A program made the position numbers and the translations under genes. The notes under the pieces are model-generated. The model was not told the DNA's origin, did not search any database, and saw only the letters and a program-made list of their open reading frames with translations. Source: Flavobacterium sp. 83 (GTDB lineage: Bacteria; Bacteroidota; Bacteroidia; Flavobacteriales; Flavobacteriaceae). Taken from it: DNA of 64,000 nucleotides. The DNA lies in NCBI RefSeq assembly GCF_000744835.1, contig NZ_JQMS01000001.1, forward strand, positions 62,001-126,000. The letters are read 5' to 3'. This document shows, piece by piece, positions 1-8,205 of this stretch (position 1 is its first letter; the number at the start of each line of letters is the position of its first letter).

Positions 1-780
1 TCGGTCATAATTAGCAAAGAAATCCAAGGATAATTTTTTAGTTGGCGTAAAGCCAATTTTTACTAAAGAATTCACTCTTGAAAAAGCATCATTTTCAAAT
101 TTAGTATTTGGATTCAATGGTTTAGCTTCAGAAATTCCTGTAGTTTCGGTACTATTCAAAGAAGCAAAATAATTTACTTTTTCAAAACCACCGTTTACAA
201 CAAAACCCTGGTTGTAATCTTGCACACTATAATTTGCTTTTTTAGCAACTGTCTGTGTACCAATATTCATGTAGGCATTTCCTGCAATCGCTTTTTTACC
301 TGCTTTTTTTAGTGTAATATTAATTACACCGGTTGCTGCTCCAGAACCGTATAATGTACTTGAAGCACCTTTCATAATCTCAATACTTTCAATTTGCTCT
401 ACTGGAAGTAATCTCAAATCATACGATAAGCTAATTCCTGAAGCATCTGTTACCGGAACACCATCAATCAAAATTAAAACCTGATGATTTCTTCCTCCGC
501 GAATGTAAAGTCCCAAATCTTTACCATTACGACTCTGATTTCCATTAATTTCAACACCTGCTACCGTACTTAAAATAGAAGCTACTGATTGTCCTGATTT
601 TTTCTTCAAATCCTCAGCAGTAATTTTGACGATAACTTTTCCTGATTTTTCTTTTGGCAAAGCAAATTTTGAATCGGAAACAACAACCTCATCAAGTTGT
701 TTTGGCTCTTGTTCTTGTGCATACGTGTTCATTGCAAATAACAATGCAATCGCACTAAAGCGAATGAATTTTTTGTTCAT
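1..780 (-). CDS. btuB: TonB-dependent outer-membrane receptor, BtuB-like (3' part outside window)
   Basis: The ATG is at 780 and the frame stays open to the left edge, so only the first 260 residues are seen. They show a signal peptide ending near residue 21, a TonB box (QLDEVVVS, about residues 28-35) and a plug domain with the usual VAGVEI and LIDGVPVTDASG stretches; the barrel lies outside. Such receptors carry scarce ligands across the outer membrane using TonB energy. Cobalamin is the likely ligand because a cobalamin riboswitch lies directly upstream and B12 salvage genes follow. That substrate is inferred from context, not read from the protein. Confidence 0.88.
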   Translation of the reverse strand, partial: MNKKFIRFSAIALLFAMNTYAQEQEPKQLDEVVVSDSKFALPKEKSGKVIVKITAEDLKKKSGQSVASILSTVAGVEINGNQSRNGKDLGLYIRGGRNHQVLILIDGVPVTDASGISLSYDLRLLPVEQIESIEIMKGASSTLYGSGAATGVINITLKKAGKKAIAGNAYMNIGTQTVAKKANYSVQDYNQGFVVNGGFEKVNYFASLNSTETTGISEAKPLNPNTKFENDAFSRVNSLVKIGFTPTKKLSLDFFANYDR

Positions 781-873
781 TTTTAAAATGTAAAATTTAA
801 TAAATGGGGAGAAAAGCATAGAATGACCCATACCCAAACCTTTTTTCCCGAAAGTTTGATACTCGATGTAATA

Positions 874-1110
874 GGCAGGTCTCCTGGCTTGCGTCTTGTT
901 GTTTACCTTCTCATCTCGTATTTAAGGACGAGACAATGGTTTTGTAGATAACAACAAGCTTAATAGCTTACAGTTGCGGGTACAGCTCAGGATTTAGGAT
1001 TCTTGATTTAGAATTCTTGATTTAGGATTTAAACCCTGAAATCTGAAATCTAAAACTTGAAATCTTTCACCTGATTCCCTTTTAATGGGGTTTGAAAATA
1101 AACAAACCTC
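874..1110 (-). promoter_or_regulatory. Cobalamin riboswitch
   Basis: Read on the minus strand, this leader has the class hallmarks in order: AAAGGGAA followed by a CAGGTGAAA motif (around 1064-1085), GCTGTACCCGCAACTG (971-986) and the B12 box AAGCCAGGAGACCTGCC (874-890). It lies in the 392-base gap between cobC and the receptor start at 780, so it should shut off the receptor when adenosylcobalamin is plentiful. The outer ends are approximate. The L4 loop carries a 78-base repeat-rich insertion, annotated separately. Confidence 0.95.
992..1069 (-). repeat. Repeat-rich expansion of riboswitch loop L4
   Basis: The P4 strands TCAGG and CCTGA (1070-1074 and 987-991) enclose 78 bases, where this family usually has a loop of under ten. 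The insert is made of short words such as GATTTC, AAATC and TTCTTGATTTAG repeated in both orientations, so it can fold into its own AT-rich hairpin stacked on P4. The wording resembles the simple repeats inside cobS and downstream of trmL. Confidence 0.7.
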
Positions 1111-1126
1111 AACCTCAATACGGCGG

Positions 1127-1134
1127 CAAAGATA
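1127..1134 (-). promoter_or_regulatory. Candidate -7 box TATCTTTG of the riboswitch transcript
   Basis: On the minus strand TATCTTTG matches the flavobacterial TAnnTTTG box and lies just upstream of the riboswitch. No TTG is visible at the ideal distance, so the -33 part is weak or absent. Confidence 0.45.
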
Positions 1135-1172
1135 AAATTATATTAAGTTAATAACCTAAATAATTGCGGATT

Positions 1173-1709
1173 TTATAATTCAATTTTAATTACAGCTCCA
1201 AAATCTACTTTATTCTGAAAAGCGTCTTTTAGTGGCAAATCTGAAATTTTACATAAAAAACTACGTATCACTCCTGCATGTGCCACAATAATAACTGGTT
1301 TTGAATTGGTTTGCTGAAGTTCATTATGCATAAAATCAATTACTCTATTGTGTAAATCCGTAAATGATTCTCCATTCGGCACGCGAACATTTACAAAATC
1401 AGTCATCCAAGGCGTAAAGTCATCCGGTGGAATTACATCCCAATTTTTCATTTCCCAATCGCCAAAATTCATTTCCATCAAACGAGAATCTTCATTTACA
1501 GCAGTAATTTCTGAATTGTCTTTGATGTAATTTGCCAAAAGCACACAGCGAAGCAAAGAACTGGAATATAGCTTTGCATCTTGAGGTAATTGATTCAAAA
1601 CAGACTGAAAAACAACATCATAAGGTTCCATGATTTCCACATCGGATTGTCCATAACAAATTCCTTTTTCGCAAACCGTTTCCGTGTGACGTACTAAATA
1701 AACTTCCAT
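1173..1709 (-). CDS. cobC: Alpha-ribazole phosphatase, histidine phosphatase family
   Basis: This 178-residue protein opens with the histidine phosphatase signature LVRHTET (catalytic His8), has an SSSLLRC segment at 50-55, the acid-containing stretch MEMNFGDWE at 78-86 and the second catalytic His in VAHAG (His144). CobC-type enzymes remove the phosphate from alpha-ribazole 5'-phosphate or the matching corrinoid during lower-loop assembly. The start overlaps the end of cobS by 16 bases, which suggests coupled translation. Membership of the phosphatase family is clear; the cobalamin role rests on the operon. Confidence 0.9.
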   Translation of the reverse strand: MEVYLVRHTETVCEKGICYGQSDVEIMEPYDVVFQSVLNQLPQDAKLYSSSLLRCVLLANYIKDNSEITAVNEDSRLMEMNFGDWEMKNWDVIPPDDFTPWMTDFVNVRVPNGESFTDLHNRVIDFMHNELQQTNSKPVIIVAHAGVIRSFLCKISDLPLKDAFQNKVDFGAVIKIEL

Positions 1710-2500
1710 AATGCAATAACTGATATATAAAAAACCACTTCACAAACCTGTTGGGTTGCGCCTAAACAATCCCCGGTATACCCGTCAATCCATTTCTGAA
1801 AATAACGCGCCAAAAAGAATCGAGTCAGAAAAACAGGTATTAAAACCAACAGTATTTGCCACTGAAAATAGGACAAAATAACTAATGGAAGTAATCCAAA
1901 AAAGAAAGCTCCCGCCACTTCTCTCCAAGAATAACTTTGTGCGATAGGTTTACTTTTGCTTGAAGCATCTTCTCGAGAATATTCATGGGTAAAAACAATT
2001 GAAATCGCTGCTAATCGACTGATGGAATGCGCTGAAACAAGTAATAGTAAAATTATAAATTGTGAATTATAAATTATAAATTTAGGATTATCCAAAACTT
2101 TAATTAATTGAGTCAATCCTTGAAATTTAAGGAATAACAACAGCATCACACCTATTGCTCCATACGCACCAATAGCACTGTCTTTCATAATTATCAGTAT
2201 TTTTTCTTTGGTCCAACCGCCACCAAAACCATCGCAAACATCAGCAAAACCATCTTCATGAAAAGCTCCCGTAACTAAAACGGAAGCAATCATAGAGAAG
2301 ATTACCGCAATTTCAGGCGCAACTAAATAATTAAACACACAATATACCCCAAAAGCAACGCTACCCACAATCCAACCAATTAATGGAAAATAACGGGACG
2401 CTTTATTTAAATAATCTGGATTGTGATCAATGGTTGCAGGACACGGAATCCTTGTATAAAACATTAATGCTGTAAAAAATATATGTAGTTCTTTTTTCAT
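1694..2500 (-). CDS. cobS: Adenosylcobinamide-GDP ribazoletransferase (cobalamin synthase)
   Basis: CobS joins adenosylcobinamide-GDP to alpha-ribazole at the inner membrane, the last assembly step of B12 salvage. The 268-residue product is highly hydrophobic and has the family motif FHEDGFADVCDGFGGG followed by IMKDSAIGAYG. I chose the ATG at 2500 (MKKELHIFF); a TTG eight codons upstream would add only a short charged tail. Between two membrane segments lies KFIIYNSQFIIL, encoded by an AT-rich simple repeat (about 2050-2092) that looks like an in-frame insertion. The gene overlaps cobC at its 3' end. Confidence 0.93.
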   Translation of the reverse strand: MKKELHIFFTALMFYTRIPCPATIDHNPDYLNKASRYFPLIGWIVGSVAFGVYCVFNYLVAPEIAVIFSMIASVLVTGAFHEDGFADVCDGFGGGWTKEKILIIMKDSAIGAYGAIGVMLLLFLKFQGLTQLIKVLDNPKFIIYNSQFIILLLLVSAHSISRLAAISIVFTHEYSREDASSKSKPIAQSYSWREVAGAFFFGLLPLVILSYFQWQILLVLIPVFLTRFFLARYFQKWIDGYTGDCLGATQQVCEVVFYISVIALWKFI

Positions 2501-2550
2501 TTTTTTTATTTTGGCTAAAGCCAATTTATCTATTTACTAACAAATTAAAT

Positions 2551-4233
2551 TTAAAGTTCCCGGCTACTCACACCTGCGGATTCAAAACTGGCCATATCAT
2601 TCATGAATGTTACAGCCGACTCAATTATAGGGAAAGCAATCGCACAACCCGTGCCTTCACCCAACCTTAAATCTAGTTGCAATAGGGAACGAACTCCTAG
2701 ATAATCTAATATTTTTTGATGCCCTTGCTCCGCTGAAGAATGGCAAAAAATAGCATTTTTAAGAATGGACGGATTCTTTTTAAAGGCAATTAAAAAAGCA
2801 ACACTACAGATAAAACCATCTACCAGAATCAGCATATTACTCTTTTTTGCCTGAAGCATTCCACCCACCATTTGCATGATTTCAAAACCGCCGAAATAAC
2901 CTAACTTGCTCTCTAAATCATCTGAACCATTATAATTGGCAATGCATTTTTTAAGAATACTAATTTTTTGAATCAACTGTTCATCATTTACTCCTGTGCC
3001 TTTTCCTACGCAATCCTGAATTGGTAATTCTAAAATAATGCTCATCAAAACCGAAGCTGTAGCAGTGTTACCAATACCCATTTCACCAAAACCAATACAA
3101 TTACTGCCCGTTTTTGCAATAGAGGCAACAATTTTACTTCCTTTCATAAAACACAATTCAACTTCTGTTTTACTCATTGCGGCTCCATGCAAAAAAGAGT
3201 GTGTTCCCTTCCCTATTTTAGCCGAAATCAAATCAGTATTCATAGGGAAATCATAATTCACTCCAGCATCTACAATAGCTAATTGAATCTTATTTTGTTT
3301 ACAAAACACATTGATTGCTGCGCCACCTATCAAAAAATTATTCACCATTTGTCTGGTTACATCTTGCGGATAGGCACTTACACCATGATTTGCAATTCCG
3401 TGATCGGCTGCAAAAACAACCAGATTGGGTTTTATAATTTTAGGTTCTAAAGTTTGAAACACCATCCCAATTTGTTTGGCAAGCACTTCTAAAATTCCTA
3501 ATGAACCTGTTGGTTTGGTTTTTTGGTCGATTTTATGTTGTAACGCATTTGCAAAAGCAGCAGAATCTATCTCCTTTTCAGTATCAAAAAATACTTTCTC
3601 CACCTTACTTTCATGCAAAACAGTAATTTCCTCAACTAATGGAATTTCTTGTTTTTGTTTCCAATTCAGTTGTTGCAACATGGGTTGATTATCATAATTG
3701 GTAGCCGGTTTTCCCACACAAAAATACCCCAACGGCTCCATATTTTCAGGCAAACCCAATAATTGCTTGAACTGATAGTAATTCAATATGGAAACCCATC
3801 CCATAGAATACCCTTGCTCCGTTAAGGAAAGCCAAATATTTTGTGCAGCACAAACAGAACTGAACTTTACCGCTTCATTACTCCCAACGGTTCCAATCGT
3901 AAAATTATTCAAAACGGAACGATCATAGCAAATCACTAATCCCAATGGTGCTTCTTCTATTGCTTCTAGCTTAAGAGCTTTGTAGGCTTGTTTTTGTTGT
4001 TCGTTATCCGTTAGCGAAATTGCTTTTTCATCATAATCTAAAAATAAATCTTTAATGGCTTTCTTCATTTCAGCCGACCTGACCAGATAGTATTTTGTAG
4101 CATCAGTCAAACCCACAGAAGGCGCCCAATGCCCCGCTTGCAGTGCTTTTTCAATAACAGCATCAGGCACTTGATCCTCCGTAAAATGACGGGTGTCGCG
4201 GCGGGATTTTAAAATTTCATCTAAATAAGTCAT
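2551..4233 (-). CDS. BluB-CobT fusion: dimethylbenzimidazole synthase and phosphoribosyltransferase
   Basis: The 560-residue protein joins two enzymes. Residues 1 to about 205 form a nitroreductase-fold BluB domain (RRDTRHF near the start, WAPSVGLTDATKYY, later SVCAAQNIWLSL), which breaks down reduced FMN with oxygen to give 5,6-dimethylbenzimidazole. From about residue 230 a CobT domain follows, with KTKPTGSLG, FAADHGIANHG, GEMGIGNTATAS and the C-terminal GEGTGCA loop holding the catalytic Glu; it turns the base into alpha-ribazole phosphate. Fusion would hand the base straight to the transferase. Both domains look complete. It is read from the ATG at 4233 and lies 50 bases upstream of cobS. 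Confidence 0.94.
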   Translation of the reverse strand: MTYLDEILKSRRDTRHFTEDQVPDAVIEKALQAGHWAPSVGLTDATKYYLVRSAEMKKAIKDLFLDYDEKAISLTDNEQQKQAYKALKLEAIEEAPLGLVICYDRSVLNNFTIGTVGSNEAVKFSSVCAAQNIWLSLTEQGYSMGWVSILNYYQFKQLLGLPENMEPLGYFCVGKPATNYDNQPMLQQLNWKQKQEIPLVEEITVLHESKVEKVFFDTEKEIDSAAFANALQHKIDQKTKPTGSLGILEVLAKQIGMVFQTLEPKIIKPNLVVFAADHGIANHGVSAYPQDVTRQMVNNFLIGGAAINVFCKQNKIQLAIVDAGVNYDFPMNTDLISAKIGKGTHSFLHGAAMSKTEVELCFMKGSKIVASIAKTGSNCIGFGEMGIGNTATASVLMSIILELPIQDCVGKGTGVNDEQLIQKISILKKCIANYNGSDDLESKLGYFGGFEIMQMVGGMLQAKKSNMLILVDGFICSVAFLIAFKKNPSILKNAIFCHSSAEQGHQKILDYLGVRSLLQLDLRLGEGTGCAIAFPIIESAVTFMNDMASFESAGVSSREL

Positions 4234-4301
4234 GTTTTTTTATTTAAAAGTTCAATGGCAAATTCAATGACAATTGCCATTGTTTTTTTGTTATTGAAAA
4301 G

Positions 4302-4946
4302 TTATTCTTCCCAGACGATGAAACAATAATTTTCATAAGTAATTCTAGTGAATTCAGGCAGTTCAATCGCTCCCGAAAACAACGGACAATTAATTACCAA
4401 CGTATGAAACTCGCCATTTTCACCACAAGGATCTATTCCTTTTTCGTGTAATTCTTGAGCTAGTTCTTTGTTCAAAATTTTACCCAGATAATGTTCTCCC
4501 ATCATTGTATTGCAAGAAACAATCATCGTTACAATTCCGTTTTCAAGCATTTGATTTACCAAGACGATTCGGTTTTGTTGCCACAAAGGTAAAATTGCTT
4601 TTAGCGATGCGGCGGCACATACTTTATCTTCCCAATCTTTGTGCGGTTGCAAATCAATATCACCAAAAACGGCTGCTTCCAAATCATATTTGGCTTTTAG
4701 CATTTTCAAAACGGCAATAAATTTGGCTTCATAATCACCCCAAGTTGCCGGAATTCCTTCCAGAGGTAATCCCATTTTTTGAGCTTGCTGATTCAATATA
4801 GACAATGGCAATCCGTGAGAACGGGATACTTTTCCGTTTTCATTCATCATATTGAGTAACACTTTTGGAACAAATCCTTGCTGAGTTGCTTGCATCATTG
4901 CATAACAACTGTCTTTTCCGCCACTCCAAGAAGTCACAAAATTCAT
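4302..4946 (-). CDS. Dph6-type ATP pyrophosphatase, substrate unknown
   Basis: The 214-residue protein begins with the PP-loop SGGKDS (residues 8-13), which binds ATP in the adenine nucleotide alpha-hydrolase fold, and has the GENGEFHTLV motif near the C terminus that is typical of diphthine-ammonia ligase relatives. Eukaryotic and archaeal Dph6 amidates elongation factor 2; bacteria lack diphthamide, so that substrate is excluded here. Its place between bluB-cobT and cobU suggests an amidation or adenylation step on a corrinoid or on a related protein, but that is only inference. Confidence 0.8.
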   Translation of the reverse strand: MNFVTSWSGGKDSCYAMMQATQQGFVPKVLLNMMNENGKVSRSHGLPLSILNQQAQKMGLPLEGIPATWGDYEAKFIAVLKMLKAKYDLEAAVFGDIDLQPHKDWEDKVCAAASLKAILPLWQQNRIVLVNQMLENGIVTMIVSCNTMMGEHYLGKILNKELAQELHEKGIDPCGENGEFHTLVINCPLFSGAIELPEFTRITYENYCFIVWEE

Positions 4947-5036
4947 ATGTAGTTATTTATTGATTTTTAATTGAATATGTAATACGCTATGAGACACTAT
5001 TTTCGTTGAATTCAATATTGTAAAATCATAGCTATT

Positions 5037-5552
5037 TCATTTTGTTTCTTTTATTGTTACAGGAATTCCAGAAACCATAAGCACAACGATATCGGCATTC
5101 TTAGCTATATATTGATTCATCCAACCTTGAAGTTCAGTGAATTTTCTACCTATGTGAGTATCGGCATGAACACCCATTCCTATTTCATTGGTTACAATAA
5201 TAATAGTTGTATTTTCTTGATTGGCAATAGCATCAAATTCAGCTTTAGCTTGTTCTAAGCACAAGGAAACATCGTTTTTAGTATCTACAAAAAAGTTCGT
5301 TAACCAAAGTGTGACGCAATCGACTATAGCTACTTTTCCTGAAAAATTAATTTCACTCAAGTGTTTTTCTTTTTCGATATTAATCCATCGTTCGTCCCGA
5401 TCTTTTTGATGGCGATCGATTCTCTTTTGGAAATCATCATCCCATTTTCGGGCTGTAGCCACATACATTGGTTTATCCGACAATTCTTTTGCTAAATTTT
5501 CAGCATAACTACTTTTACCGGAGCGTTCGCCACCAGTTATTAAATATATCAT
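5037..5552 (-). CDS. cobU: Adenosylcobinamide kinase / cobinamide-phosphate guanylyltransferase
   Basis: The 171-residue product carries the Walker A motif GGERSGKS at residues 7-14 and the later TNEIGMGVHADT segment followed by GWMNQYIA, both characteristic of CobU. The enzyme phosphorylates adenosylcobinamide and then transfers GMP to give adenosylcobinamide-GDP, the substrate of CobS. Its length is normal for the family. The upstream cysteine-rich gene ends two bases before this ATG, so the two are probably translated together. Confidence 0.94.
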   Translation of the reverse strand: MIYLITGGERSGKSSYAENLAKELSDKPMYVATARKWDDDFQKRIDRHQKDRDERWINIEKEKHLSEINFSGKVAIVDCVTLWLTNFFVDTKNDVSLCLEQAKAEFDAIANQENTTIIIVTNEIGMGVHADTHIGRKFTELQGWMNQYIAKNADIVVLMVSGIPVTIKETK

Positions 5553-5554
5553 TT

Positions 5555-5932
5555 TTATATTTTTTTAAATCCATACGGACAATGTCGACATCCATAGGTA
5601 CAACAATGACCTCTTTTTAGATGAAACCAAGCCTTGAAAACATAATTCCCATTTTCTAAATAATAGTCAATTCCTTCTATGAGATTGGTCGTTTTGGGTA
5701 AATCTTTAGCTTTATTATTTGTTGCAGTTTCAGAAGACAGAGTTGCAACATATTCGTCAATTTTAGTGGAGCATGCCGTTGTAAAGCAACTGGAACAGAG
5801 ACAATCTACCATTTCTGTCGGTGTAAAAATGGGCGGAAAATTGTTGCACCAACATTTACTTCCTTCAGGTGTGTCCCCGCAATTAAAAGGAGTTCCGCAA
5901 GCAGAACAGTTTTTGACTTTAATGCTATTCAT
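5555..5932 (-). CDS. Cysteine-rich CWC / DUF5522 two-domain small protein
   Basis: The likely start is the ATG at 5932 (MNSIKVKN), which avoids a 16-residue hydrophobic extension, and gives 125 residues. The N-terminal half has paired cysteines (CSACGTPFNC, CWCNNFPP, CLCSSC), as in the cysteine-rich CWC family, and probably binds zinc. The C-terminal half has AWFHLKRGHCC and CRHCPYGF, the DUF5522 pattern. In other genomes these occur as separate small proteins. It is the first gene of the minus-strand B12 operon and sits back to back with btuF. Its function is unknown. Confidence 0.75.
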   Translation of the reverse strand: MNSIKVKNCSACGTPFNCGDTPEGSKCWCNNFPPIFTPTEMVDCLCSSCFTTACSTKIDEYVATLSSETATNNKAKDLPKTTNLIEGIDYYLENGNYVFKAWFHLKRGHCCTYGCRHCPYGFKKI

Positions 5933-6000
5933 TTTGTAAAGATAGTATTTGTTCAATTTTTTACTGCTAAAAATAAACAAGAAATTTTATAAATTTGGTA

Positions 6001-6008
6001 TACCTTTG
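6001..6008 (+). promoter_or_regulatory. Candidate -7 box TACCTTTG for btuFCD
   Basis: TACCTTTG matches TAnnTTTG and lies 21 bases upstream of the btuF ATG. No convincing TTG is found about 19 bases upstream, so the promoter is tentative. No riboswitch motif is present in this 97-base divergent gap. Confidence 0.45.
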
Positions 6009-6029
6009 TTGCTATCGAAAAATTAAATC

Positions 6030-7172
6030 ATGAAGTTCTCCATTAGATTAATCCTTTTTATTTTGTCTTTTTCAACTTTCGTTGGATGCAAAAAAAGCGA
6101 AAACCTTAACGTAAAAGAAAGTTCCAATTCTAAAAATGCAATCGAATATGCCTCGGGATTTTCTATTAATAAGTATGAAGGATATTCAGTAGTGACGGTT
6201 TCTAATCCTTGGCCTGAAGCCAATAAAAACTTCACCTATATATTAAAAGAAAAAAACGGCAGCATTCCAGATAGCCTACAAAAATACACCATAATTTCAG
6301 TTCCTTTAAAATCAATTGTCGTTACCTCAACAACTATTATCCCTTTTTTAGAAATGTTGGGAGTTGAAAAATCACTGGTGGGTTTTCCTCACACCGATTA
6401 CATTTCTTCTAAAAAAACCAGGAAACTAATTGATGCCGGCACTGTTAAAAACATAGGACAAAACGAAAAATTAAATATGGAGCAACTCATTGAGTTGGAG
6501 CCTAACTTAATCGTAACCTTTGGCATTGACAACAACAATCCGACGATTGATAATTTACAAAAAAGCGGTCTTAATGTACTCATACAAGCGGACTGGATGG
6601 AACAAACTCCACTTGGCAAAGCAGAATGGATTAAGCTTTACGGCGCTTTATTTGGAAAAGAAAAAGAGGCCAAAACACTTTTTGATGGAATTGTCAAAAA
6701 TTACAATGACGCTATAGAATTAGTTGCCAACAAAAAACCAACAGCGACCGTTTTATACGGAGCTATGTATCAAGACCAATGGTATGTAGCAAGAGGAAAT
6801 AGCTGGGTAGCGCAGTTTATGAAAGATGCCAAAGCGAATTATTTGTGGTCAAATGTTGCAGGAACAGGAAGTCTTAGCATGCCTTTTGAAAAAATATTAG
6901 AGAAAGCAAAAACAGCAAAATATTGGATTGCAACAGGTTCATTCAAAAACAGTGCTGAATTCGAAAACAGTAATCCACATTACAGTCAGTTTGATGCTTC
7001 AAAATCTAAAAATGTGTATACTTTTGAAAGTAAATTAGGTGCAACAGGAGGAACTATTTATTATGAATTAGCAGCAAGCCGTCCAGATTTAGTATTGAAA
7101 GATTACATTAAAATCTTCCATCCTGAACTGCTTCCAAATTATACTTTTACTTTTGCACAAAAACTAAACTAA
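6030..7172 (+). CDS. btuF: ABC transporter substrate-binding lipoprotein, likely cobalamin-binding BtuF
   Basis: The protein has 380 residues, with a lipoprotein signal whose lipobox FVGC places the acylated cysteine at residue 20. The rest has the helical-backbone metal/vitamin-binder fold (TroA/BtuF class, Peripla_BP_2). It delivers ligand to the BtuCD pair, whose genes follow at once. It is longer than the E. coli protein, which is usual in Bacteroidota. Heme or siderophore binding cannot be excluded from sequence, but every neighbour belongs to B12 salvage. Confidence 0.85.
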   Translation: MKFSIRLILFILSFSTFVGCKKSENLNVKESSNSKNAIEYASGFSINKYEGYSVVTVSNPWPEANKNFTYILKEKNGSIPDSLQKYTIISVPLKSIVVTSTTIIPFLEMLGVEKSLVGFPHTDYISSKKTRKLIDAGTVKNIGQNEKLNMEQLIELEPNLIVTFGIDNNNPTIDNLQKSGLNVLIQADWMEQTPLGKAEWIKLYGALFGKEKEAKTLFDGIVKNYNDAIELVANKKPTATVLYGAMYQDQWYVARGNSWVAQFMKDAKANYLWSNVAGTGSLSMPFEKILEKAKTAKYWIATGSFKNSAEFENSNPHYSQFDASKSKNVYTFESKLGATGGTIYYELAASRPDLVLKDYIKIFHPELLPNYTFTFAQKLN

Positions 7173-7173
7173 A

Positions 7174-8205
7174 TTGGCGAATCAAAAACGAAATACTATT
7201 CTATTTTTCTTGCTTACTTTGGGGCTTGTTCTATTGTTTTTTGTAAACATTAGTTTTGGTTCCATCACGATTCCTTTTAAAGAAATTTACACTAGTTTAA
7301 CTGGTGGTCAAGCGAGTAAATCCACTTGGGAATATATCATTGTCAATTATCGTTTACCCAAAGCCATTACTGCAATTCTTGTTGGAATGGGATTATCCAT
7401 AAGTGGTTTGCTGATGCAAACTTTGTTTCGAAATCCATTAGCAGGACCTTATGTTTTAGGACTGAGTTCCGGTGCCAGTTTAGGCGTTGCTTTTGTACTA
7501 TTAGGAGCGAGCTTACTTCCTCCTTTTTTAAGTACAATTTTACTATCCTCGTATGGAGTCATTTTAGCTTCAACTATAGGAAGTTCTATTGTGTTACTAG
7601 CGGTTTTGATGGTTTCCCAAAAGTTACGCGATACAATGGCAATCCTAATTGTTGGATTAATGTTTGGTAGTTTTACCAGTGCAATAGTAGGCGTTCTTAC
7701 GTATTTTAGTTCGGCTGAACAATTACAGAAATTCACGTTTTGGTCCATGGGAAATTTAGGCAACTTGTCTTGGTCATCCATATTAATTCTAACCGTTTGT
7801 GTGGCGATTGGTTTGTTATTAAGTCTGTTCAGCATCAAACCGCTAAATGCCTTATTATTAGGAGAAAATTATGCTCGCAGCTTAGGTTTGAATTTCAAGA
7901 AAACACGATTGATTATCATTTTTGCAACAAGCATTTTAGCAGGAAGTATTACGGCGTATGCAGGTCCAATTGCCTTTATAGGACTGGCGGTTCCTCATAT
8001 TGCAAAATTAGTATTTCAAACCAGTAACCATTCGGTTTTGTATTGGAGTACGTTACTTTTAGGAGCTTCGATTATGCTTGTTTGCGATGTACTTTCAGAA
8101 TTACAAGGATTAGAAATCACTTTACCTATCAATGCTGTAACTTCGATAATTGGTGCTCCCGTGGTTATCTGGTTATTGGTTAGAAAACGAAAAATGATTG
8201 CCTAA
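7174..8205 (+). CDS. btuC: ABC transporter permease, FecCD family, likely BtuC
   Basis: This is a 343-residue, very hydrophobic protein with about ten membrane segments and the family motifs YRLPKAITAILVGMGLSISG, RNPLAGPYVLG and the late AGPIAFIGLAVPHIAK. The only reasonable start is a TTG at 7174, one base after the btuF stop, because the first membrane segment begins within ten residues and no ATG precedes it. It forms the channel of the B12 importer with the ATPase encoded next, whose ATG overlaps this stop. Confidence 0.88.
   Translation: MANQKRNTILFFLLTLGLVLLFFVNISFGSITIPFKEIYTSLTGGQASKSTWEYIIVNYRLPKAITAILVGMGLSISGLLMQTLFRNPLAGPYVLGLSSGASLGVAFVLLGASLLPPFLSTILLSSYGVILASTIGSSIVLLAVLMVSQKLRDTMAILIVGLMFGSFTSAIVGVLTYFSSAEQLQKFTFWSMGNLGNLSWSSILILTVCVAIGLLLSLFSIKPLNALLLGENYARSLGLNFKKTRLIIIFATSILAGSITAYAGPIAFIGLAVPHIAKLVFQTSNHSVLYWSTLLLGASIMLVCDVLSELQGLEITLPINAVTSIIGAPVVIWLLVRKRKMIA

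Noticed and set aside
7449..7838. Open frame of 129 codons on the minus strand
   Set aside because: It is antisense to btuC and has no recognisable feature.
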